NCBI GenBank assembly: GCA_017984635.1
Contig: JAGNZC010000002.1
Coordinates: 62,001 to 126,000 of the forward strand
Length of the DNA: 64,000 nucleotides
DNA from: Crocinitomicaceae bacterium
GTDB taxonomy: Bacteria; Bacteroidota; Bacteroidia; Flavobacteriales_D; Crocinitomicaceae
Direction: 5' to 3'
The notes under the pieces were generated by a model. It did not search any database. It saw only the letters and a list, made by a program, of their open reading frames with translations, and was not told the DNA's origin. Positions 8,822 to 17,468 of the stretch are shown here, piece after piece; the first letter of the stretch is position 1; every line of letters starts with the position of its first letter. A program made the position numbers and the translations under genes.

Positions 8822-9841
8822 ATGGATTCACTAACACAAATTGTTTTAGGCGCAGGTGTTGCAGAAGCGGTAGCTGGAAAAAAAATGGGCAACAAAGCTG
8901 TTCTTTGGGGAGCTGTTGCTGGTACAATTCCTGATTTAGATGTTTTCTTGCGTTTCTTTTATCATCCCATTGATGCAGCTTTAGTTCACAGAGGATTTTC
9001 GCATTCGTTGCTTTTTGGACTTTTGATGGGTCCACTTTTGGGTTTTGTATTTTTCAAATTATACAAACAAAAATATGAACTAAAAACATGGATTTGGTTG
9101 TTCTTTTTAGGAATTGTGACGCATCCAATTTTAGATATGTTTACCAATTATGGTACGCAATTTTTATGGCCATTCAATTTTAGAATCACCTTCAATTCTG
9201 TTTTTGTAATTGATCCTTTGTACACCGTTCCTTTCATGGTTTGCATTATTGTTGCAATGACGATGAACCGTGAAAATCCGAAACGAAAAAAATGGAACTT
9301 ATTTGGTATCTATTATTCTACCAGTTATTTACTCTATGGTGTGATTGTTAAATTGATCATCCTTTCCAACGCAACAGCCTTCTTTCAAAAAGACAATCGT
9401 AACGTTAAGAACCCAATGGTAACACCGATGCCGCTGACAAGTTTTTATTGGATGATTTTAACAGAAGATGATTCAAATTATTACGTTGGTTATAAATCGC
9501 TCTTTTATGAATTCAATCCTGCGGACATTGATACAGTAAAAAAAGACAAACAAGCACTTTACAACCTAAAATGGAAAGGTAAAAATTATGCCAAACAATT
9601 GGATTTCATTTCAAATGGTTATTACACCACTGAATTAAAAAATGATACTTTGCGTTTTTACGATATGCGTTTTGGCTTAACTTCTAAACTGAGTAACCAG
9701 CAAGTAAATATCCCTGTTAAATCATTTACGATGGTTATTGACAACAACACTGTTCAAAAAACTTTTGAAACCTTCTCCAAAGATCTCTTTAAGAAGGTTA
9801 CTTTTGGAAAATATATACACAAAATAATTTCAAATGAGTAA
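8822..9841 (+). CDS. Membrane-bound metal-dependent hydrolase (YdjM/DUF457-like)
   Basis: 339 residues. The N-terminal MDSLTQIVLGAGVAEA, then GTIPDLDVF and HRGFSHSLLFG, are the hallmark of the YdjM/LexA-regulated membrane hydrolase family, with conserved Asp and His residues as probable metal ligands. Another His-Asp motif, THPILDMFTNYGTQ, follows. Four to five hydrophobic segments span roughly residues 50-190. The C-terminal 140 residues are soluble and lack recognisable motifs. The reaction catalysed is not established for this family. The 3' end overlaps the NagZ-like gene by 8 bp, so the two are translationally coupled. Confidence 0.85.
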   Translation: MDSLTQIVLGAGVAEAVAGKKMGNKAVLWGAVAGTIPDLDVFLRFFYHPIDAALVHRGFSHSLLFGLLMGPLLGFVFFKLYKQKYELKTWIWLFFLGIVTHPILDMFTNYGTQFLWPFNFRITFNSVFVIDPLYTVPFMVCIIVAMTMNRENPKRKKWNLFGIYYSTSYLLYGVIVKLIILSNATAFFQKDNRNVKNPMVTPMPLTSFYWMILTEDDSNYYVGYKSLFYEFNPADIDTVKKDKQALYNLKWKGKNYAKQLDFISNGYYTTELKNDTLRFYDMRFGLTSKLSNQQVNIPVKSFTMVIDNNTVQKTFETFSKDLFKKVTFGKYIHKIISNE

Positions 9842-10973
9842 AACAATTTTAATTCCAGTGCTTTTTGCAGTACTTTTTCAAAGCTGTGCACAAAGTAATG
9901 ATAAAAAGACAGCTCCGATTCGTCAAAAACCAAAAGTTGCTACTTCGTTTCAATTAACTGATTTCTTAAGCGATAATGCAGATTTAACAGCTGCAACGGA
10001 TAAAGTATTTGCTTCTTTAGATGACACAGCAATTGTTGCGCAGTTAATCATGCCAGCTGTTGGACGTTTGGGGCAAACGGAAGAAACCATTAAAGCGCAC
10101 ATTAAAAGTAGAATTATTGGTGGTGTTTTATTGTTGAATGGAACAAAAACAGGATTTACTTCTTGGGTAAAAACATTTGAAAGCATGAATGATTCAATTG
10201 GTAACTTACCTTTTTTATACAGTGCTGATGCGGAACCAAGTTTGGTGAACCGTAAAATTGAAGGTTCTAAACCGGTGAAAAAAGCAAACGAATTGGTTTC
10301 CATTGACGAAGTTAGAACTGTAGCAAATACCATTTCAGACGAATTAAATGCGATTGGGATCAATTACAATTTCTCACCTGTTGTTGACATGTCGCCAAAT
10401 AAAACAGTTGGTTTCAGAAGTTTTGGAGCTATTCCTGCAAACATCATTCCTTGGTCACAAGCGTTCATTGAAGAAACACAAGCGAAAAACATCATCGCAA
10501 CGGCGAAACATTTCCCAGGACATGGTTTGGTTTCTGGTGATACGCACAAGTCTTTACAAACGATTGACGGAGAATTAAAAGAAATTGGCAACTACCCAAC
10601 TTTGATTGAAAAAGGTGTTTTGTCGATTATGGTTGCACACATCGGTGTCATGAACAATCCAAAATACGATACAAAAGGAATGCCGGCTACAACGTCTGAA
10701 ACAATCGTAACGAAATTGTTGCGCAACGAATACAAATTCAAAGGGTTAATTGTAACTGATGCCATGAACATGGGTGGAGTTGCAAGTATTCCAAATTGTG
10801 AATTGAAAGCCATTGAAGCAGGATGCGACATCGCGTTAATGCCTGTTGATGCGAAGAAAGCGCATGCTGACATCATTAAAAAATACAATACAGATCCAAC
10901 TTTCAAGAAAAAAGTGGACGCATCTGCGAAACGTGTGATTCGTATGAAAATCGCATTGGGATTGTTGAAATAA
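9834..10973 (+). CDS. nagZ: NagZ-like beta-N-acetylhexosaminidase (GH3), predicted lipoprotein
   Basis: 379 residues of glycoside hydrolase family 3. The lipoprotein signal ends in FQSC (Cys18), so the enzyme should sit in the periplasm or outer membrane, unlike cytoplasmic E. coli NagZ. The NagZ signature KHFPGHG at about residue 225 is followed by GDTHKSLQ, the mobile loop carrying the general acid/base His, and TDAMNMGGV contains the nucleophile Asp at about residue 309. NagZ enzymes remove terminal GlcNAc from muropeptides; a muropeptide substrate is likely here but not proven. No beta-lactamase-like C-terminal domain, which some Bacteroidota homologues carry, is present. It overlaps the upstream membrane hydrolase and is followed by a strong terminator. 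Confidence 0.87.
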   Translation: MSKTILIPVLFAVLFQSCAQSNDKKTAPIRQKPKVATSFQLTDFLSDNADLTAATDKVFASLDDTAIVAQLIMPAVGRLGQTEETIKAHIKSRIIGGVLLLNGTKTGFTSWVKTFESMNDSIGNLPFLYSADAEPSLVNRKIEGSKPVKKANELVSIDEVRTVANTISDELNAIGINYNFSPVVDMSPNKTVGFRSFGAIPANIIPWSQAFIEETQAKNIIATAKHFPGHGLVSGDTHKSLQTIDGELKEIGNYPTLIEKGVLSIMVAHIGVMNNPKYDTKGMPATTSETIVTKLLRNEYKFKGLIVTDAMNMGGVASIPNCELKAIEAGCDIALMPVDAKKAHADIIKKYNTDPTFKKKVDASAKRVIRMKIALGLLK

Positions 10974-10993
10974 GCTTGTTAATTGATTAAGAG

Positions 10994-11025
10994 ATGGCAA
11001 TCATTTATTTGATTGCCATTTTTTT
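10994..11025 (+). terminator. Rho-independent terminator after nagZ
   Basis: Stem ATGGCAATC / GATTGCCAT with an 8-nt loop and a run of seven T, 20 bp downstream of the stop codon. Confidence 0.85.
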
Positions 11026-11076
11026 ATATATTTACTTTTAATTTTTTCAACTCAATTAATAACTAATCTTTTTAAA

Positions 11077-11736
11077 ATGAAAAAAATACTATTATCACTT
11101 ATTATTGGTATATCTACTTTTATATCATTGGCTCAAACTCCTGATTCTTTAGGTACTAACTCGCTCTTAATTTCAAGAAGCGAATTTAATTCGATGAATA
11201 TGATTGATACAGTTTTTGTTGATTGGAGCTTGTACAATCGTGTGAAAATTGACTCTGTAAGCATAAAATATCCAAATTCATTTGTTAAATATAATAATGG
11301 TGCGCCAATTTCATTAGATACTAACAGCTTGAATCAACAGAATATTTTTGTTCGATATTATTCATTTTCCCCTTCAAACTATTGGGCAGAAATCAATTTT
11401 GGACAAAGTAATGGTATTAAAAATTGGATTATTACACTTGTATTTAGATACAATATGGTTATTAGTGATTACAAAACAATTTCATTTGTTTTTAACAATT
11501 TGACTTCATCGTTGGATGATTTAATAAAATCAGATTTTAAAATTTATCCAAATCCAACTAGCGACATAATAAATTTAGATCTCAACAACAATTCTAATAG
11601 TGATTTTGAAATATATGATATTTCAGGGAAATTATTAATTAAAACAAATGAAAAATCAATAGATCTAAGTAATTTAAGCCCATCAATTTATCTGCTTAAA
11701 GTAGGGAATACCATAAAGAAATTTCAAAAAATATAA
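11077..11736 (+). CDS. T9SS type A sorting domain-containing secreted protein
   Basis: 219 residues. An N-terminal Sec signal (MKKILLSLIIGISTF, cleavage near SLAQ) is followed by about 120 residues I cannot assign. The last 75 residues are a type A T9SS C-terminal sorting domain: FKIYPNPTSD, FEIYDISGKLLI, and a final LSPSIYLLKVGNTIKKF. The protein is therefore expected to cross the outer membrane through the type IX system and be surface-attached or released. It stands alone between two terminators. Its function is unknown; the short passenger region argues against a large enzyme. Confidence 0.88.
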   Translation: MKKILLSLIIGISTFISLAQTPDSLGTNSLLISRSEFNSMNMIDTVFVDWSLYNRVKIDSVSIKYPNSFVKYNNGAPISLDTNSLNQQNIFVRYYSFSPSNYWAEINFGQSNGIKNWIITLVFRYNMVISDYKTISFVFNNLTSSLDDLIKSDFKIYPNPTSDIINLDLNNNSNSDFEIYDISGKLLIKTNEKSIDLSNLSPSIYLLKVGNTIKKFQKI

Positions 11737-11749
11737 CTATTAAATATAC

Positions 11750-11777
11750 AAAAAAGGCAATCAATGATTGCCTTTTT
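11750..11777. terminator. Bidirectional terminator between convergent genes
   Basis: A-run, stem GGCAATCA/TGATTGCC with a tight loop, then a T-run (11750-11777). It is symmetrical, so it can end both the T9SS cargo gene and the convergent VOC gene. Confidence 0.85.
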
Positions 11778-11790
11778 TGTTTCTATCAGA

Positions 11791-12216
11791 TCAACAATTT
11801 TCTAATGTTGCAATGTCAAATTTTTTCATTTTTAAGAATGCGGCAACAACACGCTGACCTTTTTCAGGATCAGTCATTAATTTGCCAAGTACAGCCGGAA
11901 CAACTTGCCAAGAAACACCAAATTGATCTTTACACCAACCGCATTGTCCCTCTTCTCCTCCATTTGAAGTTAATTCATTCCAATAACGATCAATTTCCTG
12001 TTGATCTTCGCAGGTAATAACAAAAGAAACAGCTTCATTAAATTTAAACTGATTCCCGCCATTTAAGCCCATAAATCGTTGTTCATTGATTTCAAAACTC
12101 ACAACCATTCCTGAATCATGTAAGATACTTGAATTCGGGAAAATTGAACAGTAAAATGCTGCTGCTGCTTGGGCTTTTCCATCAAACCATAAGCATGTTT
12201 GTAGTGGTTTTATCAT
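11791..12216 (-). CDS. VOC family protein (PhnB-like glyoxalase fold)
   Basis: 141 residues. It opens with QTCLWFDGKAQAAAAFYCSIF, the typical start of the PhnB/3-demethylubiquinone methyltransferase-like subgroup of the vicinal oxygen chelate superfamily, followed by VSFEINEQRFMGLNGG, FVITCEDQQEIDRYW, and GWCKDQFGVSWQVVP near the end. It is a small cytoplasmic protein of unknown reaction; proteins of this group are often called antibiotic-resistance or methyltransferase proteins without experimental basis. It follows purT by 15 bp and is probably co-transcribed with it. Confidence 0.88.
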   Translation of the reverse strand: MIKPLQTCLWFDGKAQAAAAFYCSIFPNSSILHDSGMVVSFEINEQRFMGLNGGNQFKFNEAVSFVITCEDQQEIDRYWNELTSNGGEEGQCGWCKDQFGVSWQVVPAVLGKLMTDPEKGQRVVAAFLKMKKFDIATLENC

Positions 12217-12231
12217 GTGTTTAATCTTTCA

Positions 12232-13392
12232 TTAATTTACAGTAATACACGCAGCAACTTCTTTTGCTTTCACTACTAAATCTTCTACTTTTTCGGTTCC
12301 ATAAGTCAACACAACGGCCATTCTTCTGTATGGACGTGTCGTTGGTTTTCCAAACAGTTTAAAATCTGAATTGGTAAAACGAGCTGCTTCATTCAACCCT
12401 TTAAATTCTGGTTGTTGATTGCTTTCAGCTGTAGCCAATACAACGGCACTCGCTCCATTGCGCTCTAGTTTTATTTCTGTTATAGGAATGCCTAATATAG
12501 CTCTTGCGTGGATTTCAAATTCTGAAAAATTTTGCGTTCCCGCCAATGTTACCATTCCCGTATCGTGTGGTCGAGGTGATAATTCAGAAAAATAAGCACC
12601 ATCTTTCGTTATAAAGAATTCAACACCCCAAATACCAGCACCACCTAAAGCTGCTGTAACTTCTGAAGCCATTTTTTGAGCTTCTGCTAAATGAGCTGGA
12701 TTCATTGGCATGGGTTGCCAACTTTCTTGGTAATCTCCTCGTTCTTGTCTGTGACCAATTGGTGGACAAAACAAGGTTGGTCCATCTTTTTGCGTAACCG
12801 TCAGTAAAGTGATTTCGTAGTCAAAGTCAATAAAACCTTCAACAATCACTTCTTTTAAATCTCCACGAGATCCTTCTAGCGCGTAGTTCCAAGCTTTTTC
12901 AATATCCGATTCCGATTTTATTACCGATTGTCCTTTTCCTGAAGAAGACATTAAAGGTTTAACTACACATGGAATTCCTGTAACGGCAACACCTGCTTTT
13001 AATTCTTCGAAAGAAGTTGCATAGCGATAGGTTGCAGTTTTTACGCCTACTTCAATTGCTGCTAAATCGCGAATAGCTTTTCGATTCATCGTGAAATTGG
13101 CAGCTTTAGCACTTGGGACAACTTGAATCCCTTGTGCTTCATATGCATAAAATCGCTCAGTTCGTATGGCTTCAATTTCTGGAACAATTAAATCCGGTTG
13201 ATGTTTGGCAATAATGCGATCTAACGCATCACCATCCAACATATCTATGACTTCAAACTCATGTGCCACTTGCATTGCAGGAGCACCAGCATAACTATCA
13301 ACAGCAACAACGTATTGACCTAAACGTTGACAAGCAATAACGAATTCTTTACCTAATTCGCCAGACCCTAAGAGTACGATTTTCTTTCTCAT
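12232..13392 (-). CDS. purT: Formate-dependent phosphoribosylglycinamide formyltransferase 2
   Basis: 386 residues, close to the 392 of E. coli PurT. It uses formate and ATP to make formyl-GAR in purine synthesis, an alternative to folate-dependent PurN. Features of the ATP-grasp family: [11 protein letters not shown] at the N-terminus, VPEIEAI, the ATP-binding [34 protein letters not shown], and [15 protein letters not shown], which carries metal- and ATP-binding residues. The ATG lies only four bases after a consensus -7 element, so its mRNA may be nearly leaderless. The VOC gene follows in the same orientation. Confidence 0.95.
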   Translation of the reverse strand: MRKKIVLLGSGELGKEFVIACQRLGQYVVAVDSYAGAPAMQVAHEFEVIDMLDGDALDRIIAKHQPDLIVPEIEAIRTERFYAYEAQGIQVVPSAKAANFTMNRKAIRDLAAIEVGVKTATYRYATSFEELKAGVAVTGIPCVVKPLMSSSGKGQSVIKSESDIEKAWNYALEGSRGDLKEVIVEGFIDFDYEITLLTVTQKDGPTLFCPPIGHRQERGDYQESWQPMPMNPAHLAEAQKMASEVTAALGGAGIWGVEFFITKDGAYFSELSPRPHDTGMVTLAGTQNFSEFEIHARAILGIPITEIKLERNGASAVVLATAESNQQPEFKGLNEAARFTNSDFKLFGKPTTRPYRRMAVVLTYGTEKVEDLVVKAKEVAACITVN

Positions 13393-13396
13393 TGAA

Positions 13397-13404
13397 CAAA
13401 GTTA
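13397..13404 (-). promoter_or_regulatory. Bacteroidota -7 element upstream of purT
   Basis: TAACTTTG on the minus strand (13404 to 13397) ends four bases before the purT ATG at 13392. Transcription from it would start at or next to the start codon. Confidence 0.5.
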
Positions 13405-13461
13405 AAATTTCAAAATGAATTTGAAAAAAATAACCTTGTTTAAACTAAATTAAATTGAGCT

Positions 13462-15867
13462 TTATTGCTTAAACTCAATAATAATTCCTAATGATGGTTG
13501 TAAAATTCCAGAAGTATTTTCAATGAATTTTGTCTTATATCGCGTTGGGTCGTTTGGATCTGTAATTGGATTTCCAGCTACGTCTTTTTCAACCAATAAA
13601 ATCGGAGCAACTTTTGTTTTTGCAGCATATGCATTTTGGATATCCAAATAAAAATTCAAGGTCCATTTTTTCAAATAGTATTTTTTATCAACGCGAATAT
13701 TTAATTGGTGGAAACTTCCTTCTCGCTCAGTATTCAATTTCGAATAATCCAACAATCCTCTTCCATTCACATCCCATACAGCTTTTAAACTTGAAGTTGC
13801 AACATCGATTGGCGTGTATGGCGAACCACCAGAATACAACCAACGAACGCCAATTTCCCAGCCATTTTTAAAGCGTTTTCCACCTGTTAATGAAACGATG
13901 TTTTTACTGTCCCATGAACTAGCAGCATACGTGTTATTTGAAGTTAAAAATTCTGACGTTACAAACGTGTATGCTACAACTCCGTAAAATCCTTTTACCA
14001 TTTTTTGTTGGTATAAAAATTCAGTTCCGTAAGCTCTTCCTATGGATACAGATCGAACAGCTTCGTTGCCAACAATACCAAAATCAGAACCCACATTTGC
14101 TAGAGAGATTGAATCGTTGATGGAAAACGGATAATTGTTATATTTTTTATAAAATCCTTCAACAGAAAAACGCGCATTGAATTCTGTCAAATATGCTGTT
14201 CCAAAGACAAAATGATCCGCAGTAATGTATTTTAATTCGTTTTGTTTATTTACTAATTCGCCCGAAGCATTTCTATAGCCTAAGATGGTGTAAGCTGGCA
14301 ATTGATTGTAACGCGCGACGTTGGCATTGATCGTCCAACTTGGCGTTAATTTATAACTCGCAGAAAACATAGGTGACAATTGATTCAATGGATTAGACAT
14401 CGATGAACTATACGAATTTATATCTGTTCTTAATCCTAAAGAAAGATTCATTCTTCCATCTAAATATGCTTTTGAAACTTGACCAAAGGCTGCTGCTTTA
14501 CTCATGTATAGATTCGATTGATTATCAATCGTAATCACATTTCCTTGTATCGCAATTTTGTTATAATTAGAAGAGAAATAACGGGCGTATTCGTAACCTA
14601 CACCTAAGTTGAACTTATATCCATTTTTTGTAAATTGGTGTTCAAATCGAAATTTATTTTCAGCTTCAAATGAACTGTAATCTAAAATACGATTAATAGG
14701 TTCTTCAATATTATTGAAATAACGAACAGAAGAATTATTTAACATATTTCGACTCGCTACAAACGTTTGAATTGAATTTTTAGAATAATGCTGCCAATTC
14801 ATTCCGATCGTATAATTCCATTGTTTTTGTGTTGGAATATTTCCTAAAATGAAATTGTTGTATTCTAATTTTGTTGTATCGCTAATACCCTCGTTTACTG
14901 AAGTGTTCAAAGCAAAATCATCAAACGCCCCTAAACCAATGATTGAAATCTTATTTTTATCGTTGGGACGAAAGTTAACTTTAAACTGTGAATCGTTGTA
15001 AGTTGGTAAAAAAGGTAATTTTAAAGCCGAAAACAAAAACTGTAAGTATGAACGACGAATGGAAAAAATGAAATCAGCTTTTTTCCCTAATGGCCCATCA
15101 AAAGTTAAGGCTGCATCACTTGATCCTAAAGCAAAATTGGTGACCAATTTCTCTTTGTTACCATCTTTTTGATTGAATGAAATAACTGAACTCAATCCAT
15201 TTGCACGATTAGCCGGAAAAGCTCCTGAATAAAAATCTACTTCACGAATGAAATTAACGTTTAATAAACCAACAGGCCCACCACTACTTCCTTGTGTTGC
15301 AAAGTGATTGATGTTTGGAACTTCAATTCCATCTAAGTAAAATTTATTTTCTCCAGGTGATCCACCACGAATGATGATGTCATTTCTAAATGTTGGGCGC
15401 AATGCAACTCCTGGTAAAGCTTGTAGTACTTTACTCACATCTCTTCCAGCTCCTGGTAAACGCTCAATCTCAGCTGCATTTAATGTTCGCAATGAAACAG
15501 GTGATTCAGGATTCTTTTTAAACGGAGAAGCTTTCACTTTCACCTCTTGTTGCTCTTTAAACAAAGGTTCTAATGTGAAATTCAATTCTACTTTTCGTGT
15601 GTAGGTTACAGCAATCTCATTGAATACTTGCTCATCAAAACCTGTCGCTTTCGCTTTGAACGTGTACAAACCTGGAACTATATTTTCAAACGAAAAAACG
15701 CCATATTTATCCGTAAAAACTATTTTTTGAAGTTCAACGATGGTAACACTAGCCATTTCAATTGATTCATTGGAAAGATTATTCACAACGCGTCCACTCA
15801 CGCTTACTTGTTGAGCAAACAATTGAAAAGAACTTGTGAAAAATAAAAAAGAAAATAAAAACTTCAT
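13462..15867 (-). CDS. TonB-dependent receptor with carboxypeptidase-regulatory-like N-terminal domain
   Basis: 801 residues. A Sec signal (cleavage near LFAQQ) is followed by a carboxypeptidase-regulatory-like beta-sandwich (about 20-110; VSGRVVNN, TDKYGVFSFENI), then a plug domain (about 120-240) with LPGAGRDVSKVLQALPG, IIIRGGSPGENKFYLDGI and FYSGAFPANRANGLSSVI. The remainder is an outer-membrane beta-barrel ending in an aromatic/hydrophobic strand (SLGIIIEFKQ). It should import a substrate across the outer membrane using TonB energy. No SusD partner or metal-uptake genes are adjacent, so the substrate is unknown. It is flanked by gaps of 69 bp (purT side) and 108 bp (DUF2147 side, with a terminator) and looks monocistronic. 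Confidence 0.92.
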   Translation of the reverse strand: MKFLFSFLFFTSSFQLFAQQVSVSGRVVNNLSNESIEMASVTIVELQKIVFTDKYGVFSFENIVPGLYTFKAKATGFDEQVFNEIAVTYTRKVELNFTLEPLFKEQQEVKVKASPFKKNPESPVSLRTLNAAEIERLPGAGRDVSKVLQALPGVALRPTFRNDIIIRGGSPGENKFYLDGIEVPNINHFATQGSSGGPVGLLNVNFIREVDFYSGAFPANRANGLSSVISFNQKDGNKEKLVTNFALGSSDAALTFDGPLGKKADFIFSIRRSYLQFLFSALKLPFLPTYNDSQFKVNFRPNDKNKISIIGLGAFDDFALNTSVNEGISDTTKLEYNNFILGNIPTQKQWNYTIGMNWQHYSKNSIQTFVASRNMLNNSSVRYFNNIEEPINRILDYSSFEAENKFRFEHQFTKNGYKFNLGVGYEYARYFSSNYNKIAIQGNVITIDNQSNLYMSKAAAFGQVSKAYLDGRMNLSLGLRTDINSYSSSMSNPLNQLSPMFSASYKLTPSWTINANVARYNQLPAYTILGYRNASGELVNKQNELKYITADHFVFGTAYLTEFNARFSVEGFYKKYNNYPFSINDSISLANVGSDFGIVGNEAVRSVSIGRAYGTEFLYQQKMVKGFYGVVAYTFVTSEFLTSNNTYAASSWDSKNIVSLTGGKRFKNGWEIGVRWLYSGGSPYTPIDVATSSLKAVWDVNGRGLLDYSKLNTEREGSFHQLNIRVDKKYYLKKWTLNFYLDIQNAYAAKTKVAPILLVEKDVAGNPITDPNDPTRYKTKFIENTSGILQPSLGIIIEFKQ

Positions 15868-15929
15868 AAAATAACTTTAAATACTAAAAATATGTAACAA
15901 ATTAAATTGACTTATGTTTTTAAATGCAA

Positions 15930-15959
15930 AAAAAAAGACTACTAAATGTAGTCTTTTTT
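15930..15959 (-). terminator. Terminator after the DUF2147 gene
   Basis: Stem AAAAAAGACTAC / GTAGTCTTTTTT with a 5-nt loop. On the minus strand it ends in a T-run and lies 16 bp past the DUF2147 stop codon. It separates that gene from the TonB receptor gene. Confidence 0.8.
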
Positions 15960-15975
15960 CTTAAATTTCAAACGA

Positions 15976-16404
15976 TTATTCTGTACGAATCCATTTTTGA
16001 GTTCGGTATAAAATTCCAATATATCCTCTTACATTTAAATATTTTGGATTTCCTGGTTCTAACCACATTTTCACAGTGTATACTTTACCGATTTCAGGAT
16101 CTAAGATTGTTCCATCTTCCCATTCTTCTCCATCCCAATTTAAACCACGTGCAATTTGCATTCCTAAAATTGGCTGACCTTTTCGATCGTCCGTACATTT
16201 TTTGCATTTTGGATTGTCTTCACGGCCTTCACGAGGATACAAATGAACAATTTTTCCGTACAATTTACCATCTACTTTGTACAATTCAACAATGGATTTT
16301 TTCTTTCCAGTTTCATCATCAATCGTTGTCCATTTACCAACACATGTCTGAGAAAATGTGATAAATGAAATAAAAATACTTGCAATTAAAAGGGTTACTT
16401 TCAT
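15976..16404 (-). CDS. DUF2147 domain exported protein
   Basis: 142 residues with a short Sec signal (MKVTLLIASIFISFITFS, cleavage before QTCVG). The mature part is a complete DUF2147 domain: GKWTTIDDETGKKKSIVELY, GKLYGKIVHL, CKKCTDDRKGQPILGMQI, WEDGTILDPEIGKVY, and the terminal NVRGYIGILYRTQKWIR. The family is a small periplasmic beta-barrel-like protein of unknown function. The CKKC pair is typical of family members. It is followed by its own terminator and preceded by a -7 element, so it is likely monocistronic. Confidence 0.9.
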   Translation of the reverse strand: MKVTLLIASIFISFITFSQTCVGKWTTIDDETGKKKSIVELYKVDGKLYGKIVHLYPREGREDNPKCKKCTDDRKGQPILGMQIARGLNWDGEEWEDGTILDPEIGKVYTVKMWLEPGNPKYLNVRGYIGILYRTQKWIRTE

Positions 16405-16428
16405 AGTCTATTTAAATTAGTTTTTTTT

Positions 16429-16436
16429 CAAACATA
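16429..16436 (-). promoter_or_regulatory. Bacteroidota -7 element upstream of the DUF2147 gene
   Basis: TATGTTTG on the minus strand (16436 to 16429), 24 bp before the ATG at 16404. Confidence 0.4.
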
Positions 16437-16444
16437 CTAAAATA

Positions 16445-17005
16445 TTACAGCAATAAAAAATTCTGTAAAATTTCTTTTCCATTTTCTGTCAAGATCGATT
16501 CTGGATGAAATTGAACTCCATAAATTGAATAAACTGAATGTTCTAAAGCCATCAAAACATTATTTTCAGAGAAAGCTAGTGGTTTAAGTTCTGATTGGTT
16601 AGAAAGTTCAACCGCCCAACTGTGATATAACCCAACTTGAAATTCTGGTGGTAAATTTTTAAAAAGTGTCGTAGAATTAAGAATGTTAATTTTTTCAGAA
16701 ACTCCATGTTTTACTTGTACTTGATTATACAATTGACCTCCAAAATAATCTGCAATTCCTTGCATTCCCAAACAAATTCCTAAAATTTTCTTTGAAGAAG
16801 CATATTCCTTTAAAACTTTGAACATGGAATGTGTTTCTGATGGTAAACCAGGTCCAGGAGAAAAAACGATGGCATCAAAACGATCAATTTCCGCTAAAAC
16901 GATTTTTTTATCCTCGACTACTTCTACCTCTGCCCCACAACTTTCTAGGTAATGTGCAATCAAAAATGTAAAGGAATCATAAAAATCTATGAGGAGAACT
17001 TTCAA
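16445..17005 (-). CDS. Anthranilate/aminodeoxychorismate synthase glutaminase subunit (TrpG/PabA)
   Basis: 186 residues, a complete class I glutamine amidotransferase. IDFYDSFTFLIAHYL opens the protein; FSPGPGLPSE, the nucleophile motif GICLGMQGIADYFGG, YHSWAVE and GVQFHPESILTENG supply the oxyanion loop, catalytic Cys and the His-Glu pair. It supplies ammonia to a chorismate-converting subunit, giving anthranilate (Trp) or aminodeoxychorismate (folate). Neither trpE nor pabB is adjacent, so the pathway cannot be decided here. The start is TTG at 17005; no ATG exists upstream near the conserved N-terminus. It is divergent from ridA. Confidence 0.9.
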   Translation of the reverse strand: MKVLLIDFYDSFTFLIAHYLESCGAEVEVVEDKKIVLAEIDRFDAIVFSPGPGLPSETHSMFKVLKEYASSKKILGICLGMQGIADYFGGQLYNQVQVKHGVSEKINILNSTTLFKNLPPEFQVGLYHSWAVELSNQSELKPLAFSENNVLMALEHSVYSIYGVQFHPESILTENGKEILQNFLLL

Positions 17006-17034
17006 TTAATTTAGCTTTAATTCTTAAACTTGTA

Positions 17035-17042
17035 CAAAGTTA
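17035..17042 (-). promoter_or_regulatory. Candidate -7 element for the TrpG/PabA gene
   Basis: TAACTTTG on the minus strand (17042 to 17035), 29 bp before the TTG start at 17005. No convincing -33 element. Confidence 0.35.
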
Positions 17043-17067
17043 ATGTAAAAATCAAAAAATACATGTT

Positions 17068-17075
17068 TACTTTTG
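17068..17075 (+). promoter_or_regulatory. Bacteroidota -7 element upstream of ridA
   Basis: TACTTTTG (TAnnTTTG) ends 10 bp before the ridA ATG at 17086, giving a very short leader. Confidence 0.45.
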
Positions 17076-17085
17076 TGATATAACT

Positions 17086-17463
17086 ATGAAAAAAGCAATA
17101 CAAATTCCTGGTGCTCCTGCGCCAATCGGACCATACAGTCAAGCGATTTTAACAGATGACACATTATATGTTAGCGGTCAAATCCCATTGAATCCATTCA
17201 CAGGAGAATTAGTTGTAGATTCAATTGAAGAAGCAACACATCAAATCTTAAAAAACATTACTGCCTTATTAGAAGAAGCGTCAATGCAACTTTCTGACAT
17301 TGTTAAATGTTCTATTTTCTTGACGAATATGGATGATTTTGTCTCAATGAATGCAGTGTATAGCAGTTATTTTTCTGATTGTCCACCAGCAAGAGAAACA
17401 GTTCAAGTGGTGAAATTACCGATGAATGTTTCGATTGAAATTTCATGCATCGCTAAAAAGTAA
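17086..17463 (+). CDS. ridA: RidA family reactive intermediate deaminase
   Basis: 125 residues, the full family length. It hydrolyses reactive enamine/imine intermediates released by PLP enzymes such as threonine dehydratase. Signature features: APAPIGPYSQA at the N-terminus, LYVSGQIPLNP, the helix EEATHQILKNITALL, and the closing CPPARETVQVVKLPMNVSIEI, whose Arg (ARE) is the substrate-carboxylate-binding residue of active RidA proteins. It is divergent from the TrpG/PabA gene and followed after 5 bp by the glycosyltransferase fusion gene, so the two are probably co-transcribed, although a functional link is not obvious. Confidence 0.95.
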   Translation: MKKAIQIPGAPAPIGPYSQAILTDDTLYVSGQIPLNPFTGELVVDSIEEATHQILKNITALLEEASMQLSDIVKCSIFLTNMDDFVSMNAVYSSYFSDCPPARETVQVVKLPMNVSIEISCIAKK

Positions 17464-17468
17464 TAAAA

